A DNA stretch of 64,000 nt from Silurus meridionalis (GCF_014805685.1 NC_060905.1:2468340-2532339); one strand, 5' to 3'. Positions 10,446 through 23,944 are shown, counted from the first letter of the stretch. Numbers and translations are program-made. Notes: generated by a model not told the origin, from the sequence alone.

Positions 10446-10958
10446 ATAATCATTATAATAAATAATATAATAGTACTACTAATTATTATTATTAATTGGG
10501 ATTCTATTGGAGCTTTTTAAAGTGGTTAATTAATAACGTATTATAATTAAACATTTGTTTTGTTTGCCTCTTGTTCTCCTTCTTGCTATAATAATGAATA
10601 AATCCTCATAGTTCATCATTTTTTAATCAGTCAGTTAATAATGTATGGGTTTATTTATTTGTGTTTATTTCACTTATTTTTTCTTGTTCTTTTTATCTTA
10701 GGTAATGAAATAAAAAAAATAATAAAAATCCACATCTCAGTAAATACCGCAGGAATTAATCCCAGGGAAATATTTAGTTGCTGTAGAAGAGACGTTTGGG
10801 GGAAAACAAGCAAACAAACAAACAAAAACGTTTGACTCGAATAAATAATCACACTGATGCATATTTCCCTGCTGAGCCTAATACTTCTGGATAAAGCCCA
10901 TAAGTCATCATCATCATCATCATCATCATCATATTTTCCTGTTTATTTTCTATTGTTA

Positions 10959-10993
<35 letters not shown>

Positions 10994-11124
10994 ATTATTA
11001 TTATTTATCTTGGAACGAGTACCTGGCTGCAAAAATATCGACACTTCCTGCTAGAATAAAATGGATGTGCCATTTCACCAAATGATTACTGATTATGTAC
11101 CACAACACTGAGTATTCGATACAG

Positions 11125-11127
<3 letters not shown>
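10446..11127. other. AT-rich intergenic with trinucleotide repeats
   Basis: Contains a short ATC repeat (10905-10933) and a TTA repeat (10963-10992) in AT-rich DNA. No gene is seen. Confidence 0.5.

Positions 11128-11192
<65 letters not shown>
11128..11192 (+). repeat. (CA)n microsatellite
   Basis: An almost perfect CA dinucleotide run of about 32 units. Confidence 0.95.
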
Positions 11193-11197
<5 letters not shown>

Positions 11198-11215
11198 TCA
11201 TTTTTCGGAATAATA

Positions 11216-11285
11216 AGTGGCCACATGGTAGCGCTGTGGTCTCGTGCTCAGAGTGCAGGTTTCGAGTTTACAGCGAATGCCAATA
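11216..11285 (+). other. Possible tRNA-derived SINE fragment
   Basis: GGTAGCGCTGTGGTC resembles a pol III A box and GGTTTCGAG, 29 bases on, resembles a B box, with tRNA-like spacing. No acceptor-stem pairing is evident, so it is not a functional tRNA gene. The identification is weak. Confidence 0.3.
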
Positions 11286-11529
11286 ATGGAAAAAAACCCC
11301 ACAATCTGTTTCTTTCACTTCAACATGCAAGCTTAAGGAAAAAGGAAAACGCTTAAAAAAGAAAGAAAATTAAAAAAGAAAAAGAAAACGGTAAATATTT
11401 CTGTCCACACGCACAGACAGCACGTGGAGCGTAAACTGCACAAGCGAAAGCTTCTTCACCAATTAGACTCAAATGACGGCCAAACTGCTGACTTTATTCA
11501 GAAAACAAGATCCGGACACATGGCTTACG

Positions 11530-11860
11530 TCTGAACGAGACGAGAGTAGGAGGAGAGGGAGAAAAAAAAGAGGTGATGGAGAGGAAGAGAAGAAGAAAAG
11601 GATAGAAGACAGAGTGGAAGAGAAGAGGGTAGAAGAGGAGATGAGAGAAGATGGAGAGGAAGAGAAGAAGAAGAAGGAGAGGATATAAATTGGGGAGGAA
11701 GAGACGAGGAAGAAAAAAGTGGAGAGGAAGCGAAGGAGTGGAAGGTAGAAGACTGAGAGGAAGAGGAGAAGAGAGAAAACGGAGAGGGAGAAAAAGAAGA
11801 GGAGAGAAAATGGAGAGGAAGAGAAGAGGAGAGGAAAGAGCAGGGGATTGGAAGAGAATG
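11530..11860 (+). repeat. Homopurine (GA-rich) tract
   Basis: About 330 bases almost entirely of A and G on the plus strand, with irregular GAGAGGAAGAGAAG-like repeats. The Arg/Glu-rich open frames across it are a by-product of composition. Confidence 0.9.
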
Positions 11861-11989
11861 ATGCTGTATTGTATGTCTGTATCTGTAATATGCTGTGATG
11901 TCAGTTACATCCTTCTCTCAGTCTCCCTGTGGAATTGTATATAGAGTTATCCCAGGGTTCCAGTGAGCCAGGGTTCGATATGTGTGTGA

Positions 11990-11993
<4 letters not shown>

Positions 11994-12032
<39 letters not shown>
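11994..12032 (+). repeat. (CA)n microsatellite
   Basis: A CA run of about 19 units, followed by a T-rich intergenic stretch to about 12400 that has no recognisable gene. Confidence 0.95.
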
Positions 12033-12035
<3 letters not shown>

Positions 12036-12518
12036 TGCAGTGTATTTCTGCATCGCAAGAAAAAAAATCCCCATCAGCATCGAGTTCTGATGTTACTAAA
12101 GAAAAGAAACCCGTAAATGTTTGCATTTATATATTTCACTGGTAAAAAGTATATCATTTTTTAGATTTTTTGTTAAAGGACGATTTTTCTTTCATAGTAA
12201 GAAAGTTATTTTCAAGTATCATGTTTTTTTCTGGTTGATCATTTTATTTCTCATAGTAGCAAATCTTTTTTTTGTAGATAATATTTTGTCCTCAAATATT
12301 AAAGATGCTGTTTTTTTCCTCATAATTATAATTTTTTTTTTATTTTATAAAAAAAAGTCATAGTAAAAATTTTTTTTTTTGTAGTAACATTTTCTGTTTT
12401 TGTCTACGTGTTCAATCAGAACCAGCAAAAGGTTACTACAAGAACACATTATTATAAAAAATGGATAAGGGGAGTATTTATCTCGTTACTCCTACCAACT
12501 TACTGTGTAGCAATGTGC

Positions 12519-12985
12519 AGCTCAAACACCACCGTGGTGGGTCTCATCAGCAAGAACGATGAGTCAGCACACAAAAAGGAGGTCCAAAATTTAACAGCCT
12601 GGTGTGGAGCCAACAACCCGTCTCTGAACCCGTCTCAGAGCGGCCAGTCTCCACTGATCATCGATGGACCCTCTGTGGAGATCATCAAGAGCACCAAATT
12701 CCTTGGTGTTCATCTGTTGGAAAACTTCACCTGGTCACTCAACACCAGCTCCATCACCAAGAAAGACCAGCAGCGTCTCCACTTCCTGAAAAGGCTGAGG
12801 AAAGCCCGTCTCCCTCCCCCCATCCTAACCATGTTCTACAGAGGAACCACTGGGAGCATCCTGAGCAGCTGCATCACTGGTTCGGGAACTGCACCGTCTC
12901 GGATCTCAGGAGCCACACAGAGGATCGTGAGGACGGCTGAGAAGATCATCGGAGTCTCTCTTTTCTCTATCATGGACATTAACAC
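12519..12985 (+). pseudogene. Rex1-like LINE ORF2 fragment (RT 3' region)
   Basis: The plus-strand frame reads as the part of a CR1-superfamily (Rex1/Babar-like) ORF2 downstream of the RT active site. Recognisable blocks are [49 protein letters not shown] and [15 protein letters not shown]. The section between LTAWC and SPLII is shortened relative to the family, and a frame change falls near GTAPSRIS, where the family has a [13 protein letters not shown] block. Such elements move by target-primed reverse transcription. This piece lacks the endonuclease and the RT core and is inactive. It stops at MDI and passes directly into a CA-rich minisatellite. Confidence 0.8.
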
Positions 12986-13229
12986 TCCTCACACACACCC
13001 TTCACATGCACCCTTCACATGCACACTCCTCACAAGCACCCCTCACACACACCCCTCACACACACCCTTCACACACACACACCCCTAACACATCACATGC
13101 ACTCTTCACACACTCCTTACAAGCACCCCTCACACACCCCTCACACACACCCTTCACACACACACACCCTCCCACATCACACATGCACTCTTCACACACA
13201 CCTTCACACACACACACTTCACTCACACC

Positions 13230-13271
<42 letters not shown>

Positions 13272-13515
13272 TCACACACACACACACACACACACCTCAC
13301 ACACACACACCACTCACACACACTCTTCACACACACCCCTCACACATCACACATGCACTCTTCACACACACCCCTCACACTCCTCACAAACACACACACA
13401 CACACACACATATCACATGCACTCTTCACACACACCCCTCACACACTCACAAACACACACACACACACACACACACACATCAACACACACACTGTTCACA
13501 CCCCTCACACACTCA

Positions 13516-13560
<45 letters not shown>

Positions 13561-13562
13561 TC

Positions 13563-13605
<43 letters not shown>

Positions 13606-13666
13606 CACTCACACACCCCTCACACTCTTAACACACTCTTCACACTCTTAACACACACACACACAT
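12986..13666 (+). repeat. CA-rich minisatellite (CACCCCTCACACA / CTCTTCACA units)
   Basis: A compound array of CACACCCCTCACACAC, ACTCTTCACAC and CACATGCAC blocks mixed with pure CA runs. All three plus frames stay open over most of it because no stop can arise from these units; the Thr/His-rich readings are not genes. It continues the LINE fragment that ends at 12985. Confidence 0.9.
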
Positions 13667-14443
13667 CCTGACACCAGGGGCAATTCTAGGACTTTTTTTA
13701 ATGGGGTGGCACAGGGGGGGGCAGAGAACCAGTTCCAGAACCCCAGGCTCATGGGAAAAGTCATGTGCACCATCACAAATGGGACGACATAAAAATGGCA
13801 CTGCACAAAAAAATTTCAGTGTCTGAAAAACACATCTCTCTTTTTATAAATAAAACCCATTGAACAGACAATAATTGTTCTTCACTGCTCTGTAATGCGT
13901 CTACTCGCCTCTGACATGGTTTCATCCTCAACGAACCCTGATTGTGTTGCTGTTGTGCCTAAATTTGTCCCCTTTCCATTTTTTCCACATAATTCTGTCT
14001 AAAAATAAACAAACCTCTACATTAATTATCAATATTACACAAATAACCCCATTTTCCTCTGATTAAAGACACAATCATTTCATTGTGAAGCTGTTTTGGA
14101 CATTGCAAATGATAGTAAATAATATAATTGAATAATAAATAGATTACCACACAAAAACCTTCGTTTATTTAATTCATTTACATTTACACTTGCGGCATTT
14201 AGCAGACGCAATACAATACAAACAGGTATTTACTATTTTACATACTAAAATTCCAAGTGTTTTTGAACCCCCACATTTTAGCGTTTACCACGTTACTGCA
14301 GACAGTTTGGGAAATTGATTGTGCTTTAATCTTTGAAACAACAGGAAGAAACTTTTTCTAATTTAAGCGGCTGAATAACAACTAAGCACAAACTCCAAGC
14401 TTTTGACATACAATAGTGTATTTAATTATATACAGTATATACA
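13667..14443. other. Intergenic with an L2-type 3' tail scrap
   Basis: No gene is seen. At 14172-14205 ACTTGCGGCATTTAGCAGAC matches the 3' tail motif of the L2-type LINE copy at 51641-51670. Confidence 0.5.
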
Positions 14444-16034
<1,591 letters not shown>

Positions 16035-16089
16035 TATATATATATATTTGAGATATATGTATGTATGTATATATATATATTATAATATA

Positions 16090-16285
16090 CATAAAAAAGT
16101 ACACACATCCTACACTTAAGTAGAAGTACAGATCCTCACGTTTTAAAAAAACTCTGGTAAAAGTTGAAGTTCTGACTGCACTTTTTTACTTAAATTAAAG
16201 TAAAGAATTTGGGCTCTGACATGTACTTCAGTAAGTGATTATTACTACCTGTTTTGGTGTCACACTGGTAACTGAACCTCACATC
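16090..16285 (+). mobile_element. hAT-like MITE fragment
   Basis: CACTTAAGTAGAAGTACAGA and TTTACTTAAATTAAAGTAAA blocks, typical of the 'AAGTACTTAAGTA' non-autonomous elements of fish. The segment is repeated in inverted orientation at about 41600-41805. The hAT assignment is tentative. Confidence 0.5.
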
Positions 16286-16582
16286 ATTAGTGCTGTTAAT
16301 CGATTACAATATTTCGTCATAATTAATCACACGGTTGTCATGAGTGAACTCACAATTAATCACAACTTAATCGCATTTGTCTCTGCTCTAAATGCACCTT
16401 AAATTAATCATTTTTAAGTTTTTAATACTCTAATCAACATGAGCATGCAAATATTGATGCTTTAGGCAAATGTATGGTTATTATTATTGAAACCAACTTA
16501 ACATAGGGCATGAATATTCTTGTGAATGTTTTTTCCCTCAAGCCATTAGACTTAACACACAGAACTGAACTGTACCACACTT

Positions 16583-16634
<52 letters not shown>

Positions 16635-16739
16635 CTATATAATAACTGTTTACATGCTGCATATTTACTTGACTGATGCTCTTGCTTTTTTACACAACTG
16701 TCTTGTTATATTTATAAGCACACTCTTGTTTACAGTTCT
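16286..16739. other. Intergenic with a (CA)n run
   Basis: AT-rich DNA with a CA repeat at 16583-16633. No gene. Confidence 0.5.
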
Positions 16740-16904
16740 CTCTTTTTGCTCTGTGTTGTGTGATGTAGCTCTGTTTTGTTCAATGTAGCTCTGTTGTTTT
16801 ATGTAGCTTTATGTTGTGTTATGTAGCTTTATGTTGTGTTATGTAGCTTTATATTGGGTGATGTCGCTCTATGTTGTTTTATGTACCTCTGTTGTTTTAT
16901 GTAG
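16740..16904 (+). repeat. TATGTAG minisatellite, left segment
   Basis: Units of about 20-22 bp, TTATGTAGCTTTATGTTGTG and relatives. The segment is interrupted by a LINE at 16905 and continues at 17714. Confidence 0.85.
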
Positions 16905-17710
16905 ATCAAATTAAATACAATTTTATTCATCACATACATATACATACAGGGTACGACATGCAGTGAAATGCTTTATACGACGGTCCGGCATGAGGGTATA
17001 GGTTTGGGAAAAAGAAAAGAAGGCAGATAAATAAAGAAAAAAAAACTATATAAAATAAAATATAAGAATATAAATATATAAAAGATATATAAAGATATAT
17101 GAATGTGAAACAAAGAGAAAAATGTATATACATTTGTGAAAGGTGAGATCTGTACCGAGAAGAAGTGTGATAATGGAGAAAGTGGGCCAGTTTTTAGATC
17201 CTGGGTGTTTCCTGGTTTAATCTCCGAATGGCCTGCGGGAAGAAGCTCCTCCTCATTCTCTCTGTGTTCACTTTCAGCGAGCGGAAGCATTTCCCTGAAC
17301 GCAACAGAGAAGAGTCCATTGTTGGGATGGCTGAGGTCCTTCATGATCTTCCTGGCTCTGGTCCGGCACCGCGTGCTGTAGATGTCCTGCAGGTTAGGGA
17401 GCTCTGTGTGAATGGTACGTTCAGCTGAACGCACCACCCTCTGGAGGGCTCGTCTGTCCTGCATGGTGCTGTTCCCAAACCAGGAAGTGATGCTACCCTT
17501 CAGAACACTCTCAATGGTGCAGGTGTAGAAAGTCTTAAGCACCTAAAAGGGAAGTTTATAGTCCCTTAAGCCTCTCAGATGGTACAGACGCTGCTGGGCC
17601 TTCTTCACCAGGGTGTTGGTGTGACAGGACCAAGACAGGTTCTGTGGGATGTGAACACCCAGGTACCGGAAACTGTCCACTCTCTCCACTGGAGTCCACT
17701 CTCTCCACTG
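16905..17710 (-). pseudogene. Rex1-like LINE, 3' end, inserted in a minisatellite
   Basis: The minus strand reads MLKTFYTCTIESVLKGS, SWFGNSTMQDRRALQRVVRS and LPNLQDIYSTRCRTRARKI, the C-terminal part of Rex1-like ORF2, then an AT-rich 3' part down to 16905. An upstream segment at 17570-17700 reads through frame changes. The 5' part is missing, as in most LINE copies. The minisatellite stands on both sides, and CTCTGTTGTTTTATGTAG occurs at 16887-16904 and again at 17714-17731, which may be the target-site duplication. Confidence 0.82.
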
Positions 17711-18225
17711 GGGCTCTGTTGTTTTATGTAGCCCTATGTTTTTTTATGTAGCTTTATGTTGTTTATGTAGCTCTATATTGTTTTATGTAGCTCTATGTTG
17801 TTTATGTAGCCCTATGTTTTTTTTATGTAGCTTTATGTTGTTTATGTAGGTCTATGTTTTTATGTAACTCTATGTTGTTTTATGTAGCCCTATGTTTTTT
17901 TATGTAGCTTTATGTTGTTTATGTAGCTCTATATTGTTTTATGTAGCTCTATGTTGTTTATGTAGCCCTATGTTTTTTTTATGTAGCTTTATGTTGTTTA
18001 TGTAGGTCTATGTTTTTATGTAACTCTATGTTGTTTTATGTAGCCCTATGTTTTTTTATGTAGCTTTATGTTGTTTATGTAGCTCTATATTGTTTTATGT
18101 AGCTCTATGTTGTTTATGTAGCCCTATGTTTTTTTTATGTAGCTTTATGTTGTTTATGTAGGTCTATGTTTTTATGTAACTCTATGTTGTTTTATGTAGC
18201 TCTATGTTGTTTTATGTCGCACCAG
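17711..18225 (+). repeat. TATGTAG minisatellite with 156-bp higher-order repeat
   Basis: Monomers of about 22 bp (TATGTAGCTCTATGTTGTT and variants) are arranged in a higher-order unit. The marker CTCTATATTG recurs at 17771, 17927 and 18083, exactly 156 bp apart, with the intervening monomers in the same order. Confidence 0.92.
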
Positions 18226-18539
18226 GGCTCTTAAGAAACGTTGTCTCATTTCACAGTGTACTGCGTCAGCTATATGTGGTTGACTTGACAACTCTCTTCT
18301 CATTTCATTACCACAGACTGTGTAACTCATGACTTTACTACAGAACATTTCAGCTTTTTATTATTATTATTATGAGAAATATCTCGCTCTTATGTTAAAG
18401 ATCCATAAGTAGTTGTATGTAAACCATTTTATTATTAAATATCAGCATCCCGGTACTAAAAAGTCATCACTGAGACAGAAACCACTGCAATTTGAGGAGA
18501 AAACCTCTTGTTATTACACTGTATCAAGTATCATCTCAT

Positions 18540-19367
18540 TTCTCTGAAAAATGTGGTTGTTACAACAACAAACATATGGTTGTTTGGAGGAAAAGCATTT
18601 ATTTGTTTTGAAGAAAAAAACATCTGGTTGCTATGGGAAAAACATATGGTTATTAAGAAAATAAAAAACATCTGGTTGCTTTAGGGAAAAGACCTGTTGT
18701 TATGAAAACAAAACATTTGAATGGCAAAACAACAAAAAACATTTGGTTGTTATGAGGAAAAACATTTATTAAGTATGTAAAAAAATCTGTTTTTAATGGT
18801 GAAAAATATTTAATTCAATTCAATTCATGTTTATTTGTATTGCAATTTTAACAATGAACATTGTCTCAAAGCAGCTTTACACAGATAATGTGGTGATTAA
18901 AAATGAAGATGTTCTTTATAAGTGTAAGTTTGTCCCTGATGAGCGAGCCGGTGGCGACTGTGGTGAAGGAAAAACTCCCACAGACGGCATAAGGAAGAAA
19001 CCTTGAGAGGAACCAGACTCAGGAGGGAACCCATCCTCAACTGGGTTGCACCGAATGTCAATTTATTACAGATATACGATGTTGCGGGGTACAGTGATGA
19101 TGATCAGAGGCGAATTGTAGTCCTGAGTCCTGAGTGTAGCAGACTGTTGACATTAACTACAGTCCAATCCATCCTCAAAGCTCCCGTTCTTACTCCAGAA
19201 TTTCATAGAACCACCCAAGGCATTGATGAGAAACCGTCCCAAGCTGCACAGAGTCGCCTCCTATTAAAGACACTGTCCAGAGGCAGACCTGGACAAAGTG
19301 GAAGATCCGCGGAAAGGAGAGGGTCAGAAACAGTGGTCACTGGAGCCTCAGGAGCAAGTTTAACTCG

Positions 19368-19404
<37 letters not shown>

Positions 19405-20328
19405 GAGCTGGTTGTTACAAGGAAAAACATCTGGTGGTTATTAGGTGAAAAAACATCTGGCTGTTACAAGGAAAATAAAAACATCTTGTTGCTATGGGAA
19501 AATAATCTTGTTTAAATGAGACAAAAATTTCTGGTTGGTACCAAGAAAAACATTTGGTTGCTATGTGGAAAAATCAGGTTTTAATGAAAACAAAAACATC
19601 TGCTTATAAAAGAACACCTGGATTTTACAAAATAAAAACATCTGGTTGCTTTAGGAAAAGACCTGTTGTTATGAAAACAAAACATTTGAATGGCAAAACA
19701 ACAAAAACATTTGGTTGTTATGAGGAAAAACATTTATTAAGTATGTAAAAAAATCTGTTTTTAATGGTGAAAAACATTTAATTCAATTCAATTCATGTTT
19801 ATTTGTATTGCAATTTTAACAATGAACATTGTCTCAAAGCAGCTTTACACAGATAATGTGGTGATTAAAAATGAAGATGTTCTTTATAAGTGTAAGTTTG
19901 TCCCTGATGAGCGAGCCGGTGGCGACTGTGGTGAAGGAAAAACTCCCACAGACGGCATAAGGAAGAAACCTTGAGAGGAACCAGACTCAGGAGGGAACCC
20001 ATCCTCAACTGGGTTGCACCGAATGTCAATTTATTACAGATATACGATGTTGCGGGGTACAGTGATGATGATCAGAGGCGAATTGTAGTCCTGAGTCAGT
20101 GTAGCAGACTGTTGACATTAACTACAGTCCAATCCATCCTCAAAGCTCCCGTTCTTACTCCAGAATTTCATGGAACCACCCAAGGCATTGATGAGAAACC
20201 GTCCCAAGCTGCACAGAGTCGCCTCCTATTAAAGACACTGTCCAGAGGCCTGGACAAAGTGGAAGATCCGCGGAGAGGAGAGGGTCAGAAACAGTGGTCA
20301 CTGGAGCCTCAGGAGAAAGTTTAACTCG

Positions 20329-20367
<39 letters not shown>

Positions 20368-21185
20368 GAGCTGGTTGTTACAAGGAAAAAACATCTGGTG
20401 GTTATTAGGTGAAAAAAACATCTGGCTGTTACAAGGAAAATAAAACATCTTGTTGCTATGGGGAAAATAATCTTGTTTAAATGAGACAAAAATTTCTGGT
20501 TGGTACCAAGAAAAACATTTGGTTGCTATGTGGAAAAATCAGGTTTTAATGAAAAACAAAAAACATCTGCTTATAAAAGAACACCTGGATTTTACAAAAT
20601 AAAAACATCTGGTTGTTTCAAGGAAATAAACATCTGGTTGCTATGAAGGAAAATTGTTTTTAATGAGAAAAAAAATCACCTGTTTTTTTTTACAAGAAAA
20701 AACATCTGGTTGTTACAAGGAAATATACATCTGGTTGCTATGGAGAAAGATTGGTTATAATGAGAACATCTGGTTGCTAAAATGAAGAAAACACATCTGG
20801 TTGTTACAAGATAAAATGGTTACTATAGTGGAAAAAAAGAATCTGGTTATTAAAAAAAAACACACCTGGTTGTTACAAGAGAAAAGTTCTAGTGGTTATG
20901 AGAAAAACACATTTGATTGCTAAGAGGAGGAAAAAAAATGGGTTGTTACCAATAAAAAACCCAAAACATCTGGTTGTTGCAAGGAAAAAAAACATCTGGT
21001 TTTAATAAAGAAAAAACATCTGGTTGCTAAAAGGAAGAAAAATATCTGCTTTTTACAAGAAAAAAAAACCTGGTTGTTACAAGTATAAGAAATCTGGTTA
21101 CTTTAAGAAGAGAAACGTCTGATTTTACAAGAAAAAAAAGAAACATTTGGTAGATATGAGAAAAAAAAAAAATCTGGTGTTGTTA
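18540..21185 (+). repeat. ACATCTGGTTG minisatellite region with a 970-bp tandem duplication
   Basis: Loose units of 24-32 bp carrying ACATCTGGTTGTTACAAGG or ACATCTGGTTGCTATGAGG occupy 18555-18780, 19420-19740 and 20380-21180. Within the region, 18671-19640 is repeated directly as 19641-20607 with small indels. Each copy contains an interspersed repeat at its centre (18809-19370 and 19778-20330) and a short GA run. Open frames in the copies starting MRGTRLRREPILNW are repeat sequence. Confidence 0.9.
18809..19370 (-). repeat. Interspersed repeat with CAAAGCAGCTTTACA tail (copy 1)
   Basis: The motifs TTGTCTCAAAGCAGCTTTAC, GGAAAAACTCCCACAGACG and AACCTTGAGAGGAACCAGAC also occur inverted at 47690-47908, where the order ends in GCGCTATAGAAATAAAC. 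It is probably a SINE or LINE-tail family; the class is unknown. A second copy sits in the duplication at 19778-20330 and a scrap at about 21490-21540. Confidence 0.6.
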
Positions 21186-21336
21186 TAGGATGCTTTTTTT
21201 TTTTTTTTTTATAAAATTTCAAACTTTTTTTTCAGAGGATTGAGATGTTTTTCCTGAAAGGATTGAGAAACACAGAAGTTTTCTTTTGTGGCAGCAGCAC
21301 ATTTCCGTACTTTGTCTACCATCGCACTCCATTTTA

Positions 21337-21339
<3 letters not shown>

Positions 21340-21427
<88 letters not shown>
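21340..21427 (+). repeat. (CT)n microsatellite
   Basis: About 44 CT units. A CA run follows at 21539-21574 and a GT run at 21724-21748. Confidence 0.95.
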
Positions 21428-21429
<2 letters not shown>

Positions 21430-21534
21430 GCATTGTCGTGGCTCAGCCTTAAACGTTTTGTATTGTTTTTAAGATTTATAGTCACGCTCTAGATATCACC
21501 TGGATGAGGATGATGTTCCTTTTTGAATCTGGTT

Positions 21535-21578
<44 letters not shown>

Positions 21579-21956
21579 TCATTAGAGTTCTAGCAGAGGT
21601 GTGTAACTGTAGCTTCTAGCAGTTTGGGGTCCTGCAGGTTCTTGTTTGTAGGATCTAGTCCAGGTTTAGGAGAATGATAGACACTGACCCATGTCACCCT
21701 ACAGCATGTTAAAACCAAGCCAGGTGTGTGTGTGTGTGTGTGTGTGTGAGAGATGAAACCCCTGACACACTGATGTGAGGTTGAGGGAAATGGGTGATGT
21801 GCTCGAGGTTATTAGTTAGGCTCTGATAGACCATGTAATAGTCTCACATCTCACAGTGCACCAGGAAGTCGGAGCTCCAGGCCTCACCATCATCCTGACA
21901 CAGAACCAGAACACACACACACACACACACACAGACACACACACACGTACAAGTAA

Positions 21957-22393
21957 GAAAGGAGGGAAGAATAGAGAAAAGGGTTTGAATTAGGGGTAGA
22001 AAGAAGAATGGAGAGAACATTTTAGAGAAGGGTGAAAGAAGAATGGAGTGAAGGGTAAAATGTGGGATGGAAAGAATAACTGCAATAAAGGTGGAGGGAG
22101 GGATGGAAAGAAGAATGAAGAGAAGGGTGGAGGGAGGGATGGAAAGAAGAATGAAGAGGGGTAAAAGGGAGAAATGGATGGAAAGAATGGAGAAGGGTGA
22201 AAAGGAGGGTGGAGGGAGGGAGGAAAGAAGAATGGAAGGAAGAATAGAGAGATGTAAGATCAGAAGGATCAATGGAGGAATGGAAGAAACAATGGAAGAA
22301 TGGATAGAAAAGAAAAGAAAGAAAACTATAAAATATGAAAAGAAAAAAGAAAGTCTTAAACAATATTTAAGAGAGAGATAAGAGAGATAAAGG

Positions 22394-22420
<27 letters not shown>
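21957..22420 (+). repeat. Purine-rich GGAAAGAAGAATGGAG-type array
   Basis: Irregular tandem units such as GGAAAGAAGAATG(A/G)AGAG, nearly free of pyrimidines, ending in a pure GA run at 22394-22421. Confidence 0.85.
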
Positions 22421-22424
<4 letters not shown>

Positions 22425-22686
22425 TGGAGAGAAACAGAACACAGACATACATATAACTGAGATGGAGAAAACAGATATACAGAAAGTGAGGCAAAGAGAG
22501 TGGGAGAGAAGAAGTTAACAGGTAGGGAAGGAATGATGGAAGAATAGAAGAAAGGATGGATCTGAAAAGGAAGAAGAGAAGCTGATCTTCTCTGTGGTGA
22601 TAATTTGAGTTTCTGGAGCTCTTGGCCTGTACTCAGGAGGTCTGTCTGAATGAGCAGGTGTACAGGTGTTTCTAATAAAGTGGCCT

Positions 22687-22755
<69 letters not shown>
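22687..22755 (+). repeat. (GT)n microsatellite
   Basis: About 34 GT units. Further CT runs lie at 22857-22904 and 23428-23472. Confidence 0.95.
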
Positions 22756-22758
<3 letters not shown>

Positions 22759-22855
22759 AGCAGGAACGCTGCATCTGAATGTTTGCATAACTGCTGAATT
22801 CGCTGTTTCATCCCCAGAAGACCTCACATTCACTTCTTCATCATCAGCTACTCCT

Positions 22856-22904
<49 letters not shown>

Positions 22905-22908
<4 letters not shown>

Positions 22909-23424
22909 ATTATCATCCTCTCTCATCTGTCTCTCTGTTGCTCTCATCCTTCTTCCTGTATCAATATTGTCTCTCTTTAGCTTTCTGTCTCTTTCCATCT
23001 CTGTCACCATGTCTGTCTCTCTACTTATCATTCTCTCTTTTTTTTCTCTGACTCTATATCGTCCCATCTGTCTCAGTTGCTCCCTCTTCTCTCTGTTTAT
23101 TTTTCTCTTTCTCTTTGTCCTGTCTCTCTGTTTCTCATTTTGTCTCTCTCTCCATTATCTCTCAATTTCTCTCTTTTCCATCTGGTCTCGTGCTCACACT
23201 CTTTCTCTGTATCTGTCTATTGGTCTATCTCCTGGTCTCTCCATCTTTTTCTTTATGAAAAAGGGCAAGGAAAGAAAGAAAGAGAGGAGGAGAAGAAAAA
23301 TCTTCCCATCACAGTGGCCCATTTAATGGAGTGCAGAAGTGAGATTTGGCCTCTTTGCCATTATGGGAGATCAGTTCAGAGTAAAAATAGACTGATTAAG
23401 TTTATTAGGAGGTGCTGCTGGGGG

Positions 23425-23476
<52 letters not shown>

Positions 23477-23944
23477 ATTTCCCTCTGTTGGTACCTCTAC
23501 CTTCTCAGTGCCTCATTATTAGTCTTTATAATTCTCCCTTCAGCTACTTTTCTCGTTCCTCCGTTCCCTTTTTTTCTTTCCTCTCATGTTTTTTCCCCAG
23601 TTCTTCTTTCTTTCTTTACTCTCACTCCATCTTTTGGCTTTTTTCATTCATCGTAAAATGTAAGAGGAAGAAGATCGAGAAAAGTACAGGAAGTTGAAAA
23701 AAGTAGGAAGGATGGATGTGTGGAAGGAGTGAAAGTCTAGAAAACAGAAATGAAAGGAAGAGCGGAAAAAACGGTGCAAGCTAAAGAAATGAATGAAGAA
23801 AAAAAGGAAAGGTGAGCGAGAAAGAACAAGACAAAGAGGAGAATGAGAGAAACGTGTTTTTCCTATTAGACTACAATACAAGACACACCCACACTAAACC
23901 CCTCTTATTCCAATATATAAAGTAAAAGACACGCCCACTTTTCT
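22905..23944. other. CT-rich intergenic with a short non-repetitive island
   Basis: Pyrimidine-rich sequence at 22905-23260 and 23500-23640. Between them 23310-23425 is a balanced, non-repetitive segment (ACAGTGGCCCATTTAATGG and TTTGCCATTATGGGAG) that looks like conserved non-coding DNA. No gene. Confidence 0.45.

Noticed and set aside
11216..11285. A tRNA gene
   Set aside because: A- and B-box-like motifs occur, but no cloverleaf with a paired acceptor stem can be drawn; kept only as a weak SINE candidate.
13006..13671. His/Thr-rich protein of about 220 residues
   Set aside because: It lies wholly in the CA/CACCCCTCACACA array, with similar frames open beside it.
19003..19515. 170-codon frame starting MRGTRLRREPILNW, repeated at 19971-20324
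   Set aside because: It falls in an interspersed repeat inside a tandem duplication. The second copy differs by a shift, so there is no coding constraint.
21844..22494. 216-codon minus-strand frame rich in Leu, Ser and Phe
   Set aside because: It is the complement of the purine-rich array; no signal or domain beyond composition.
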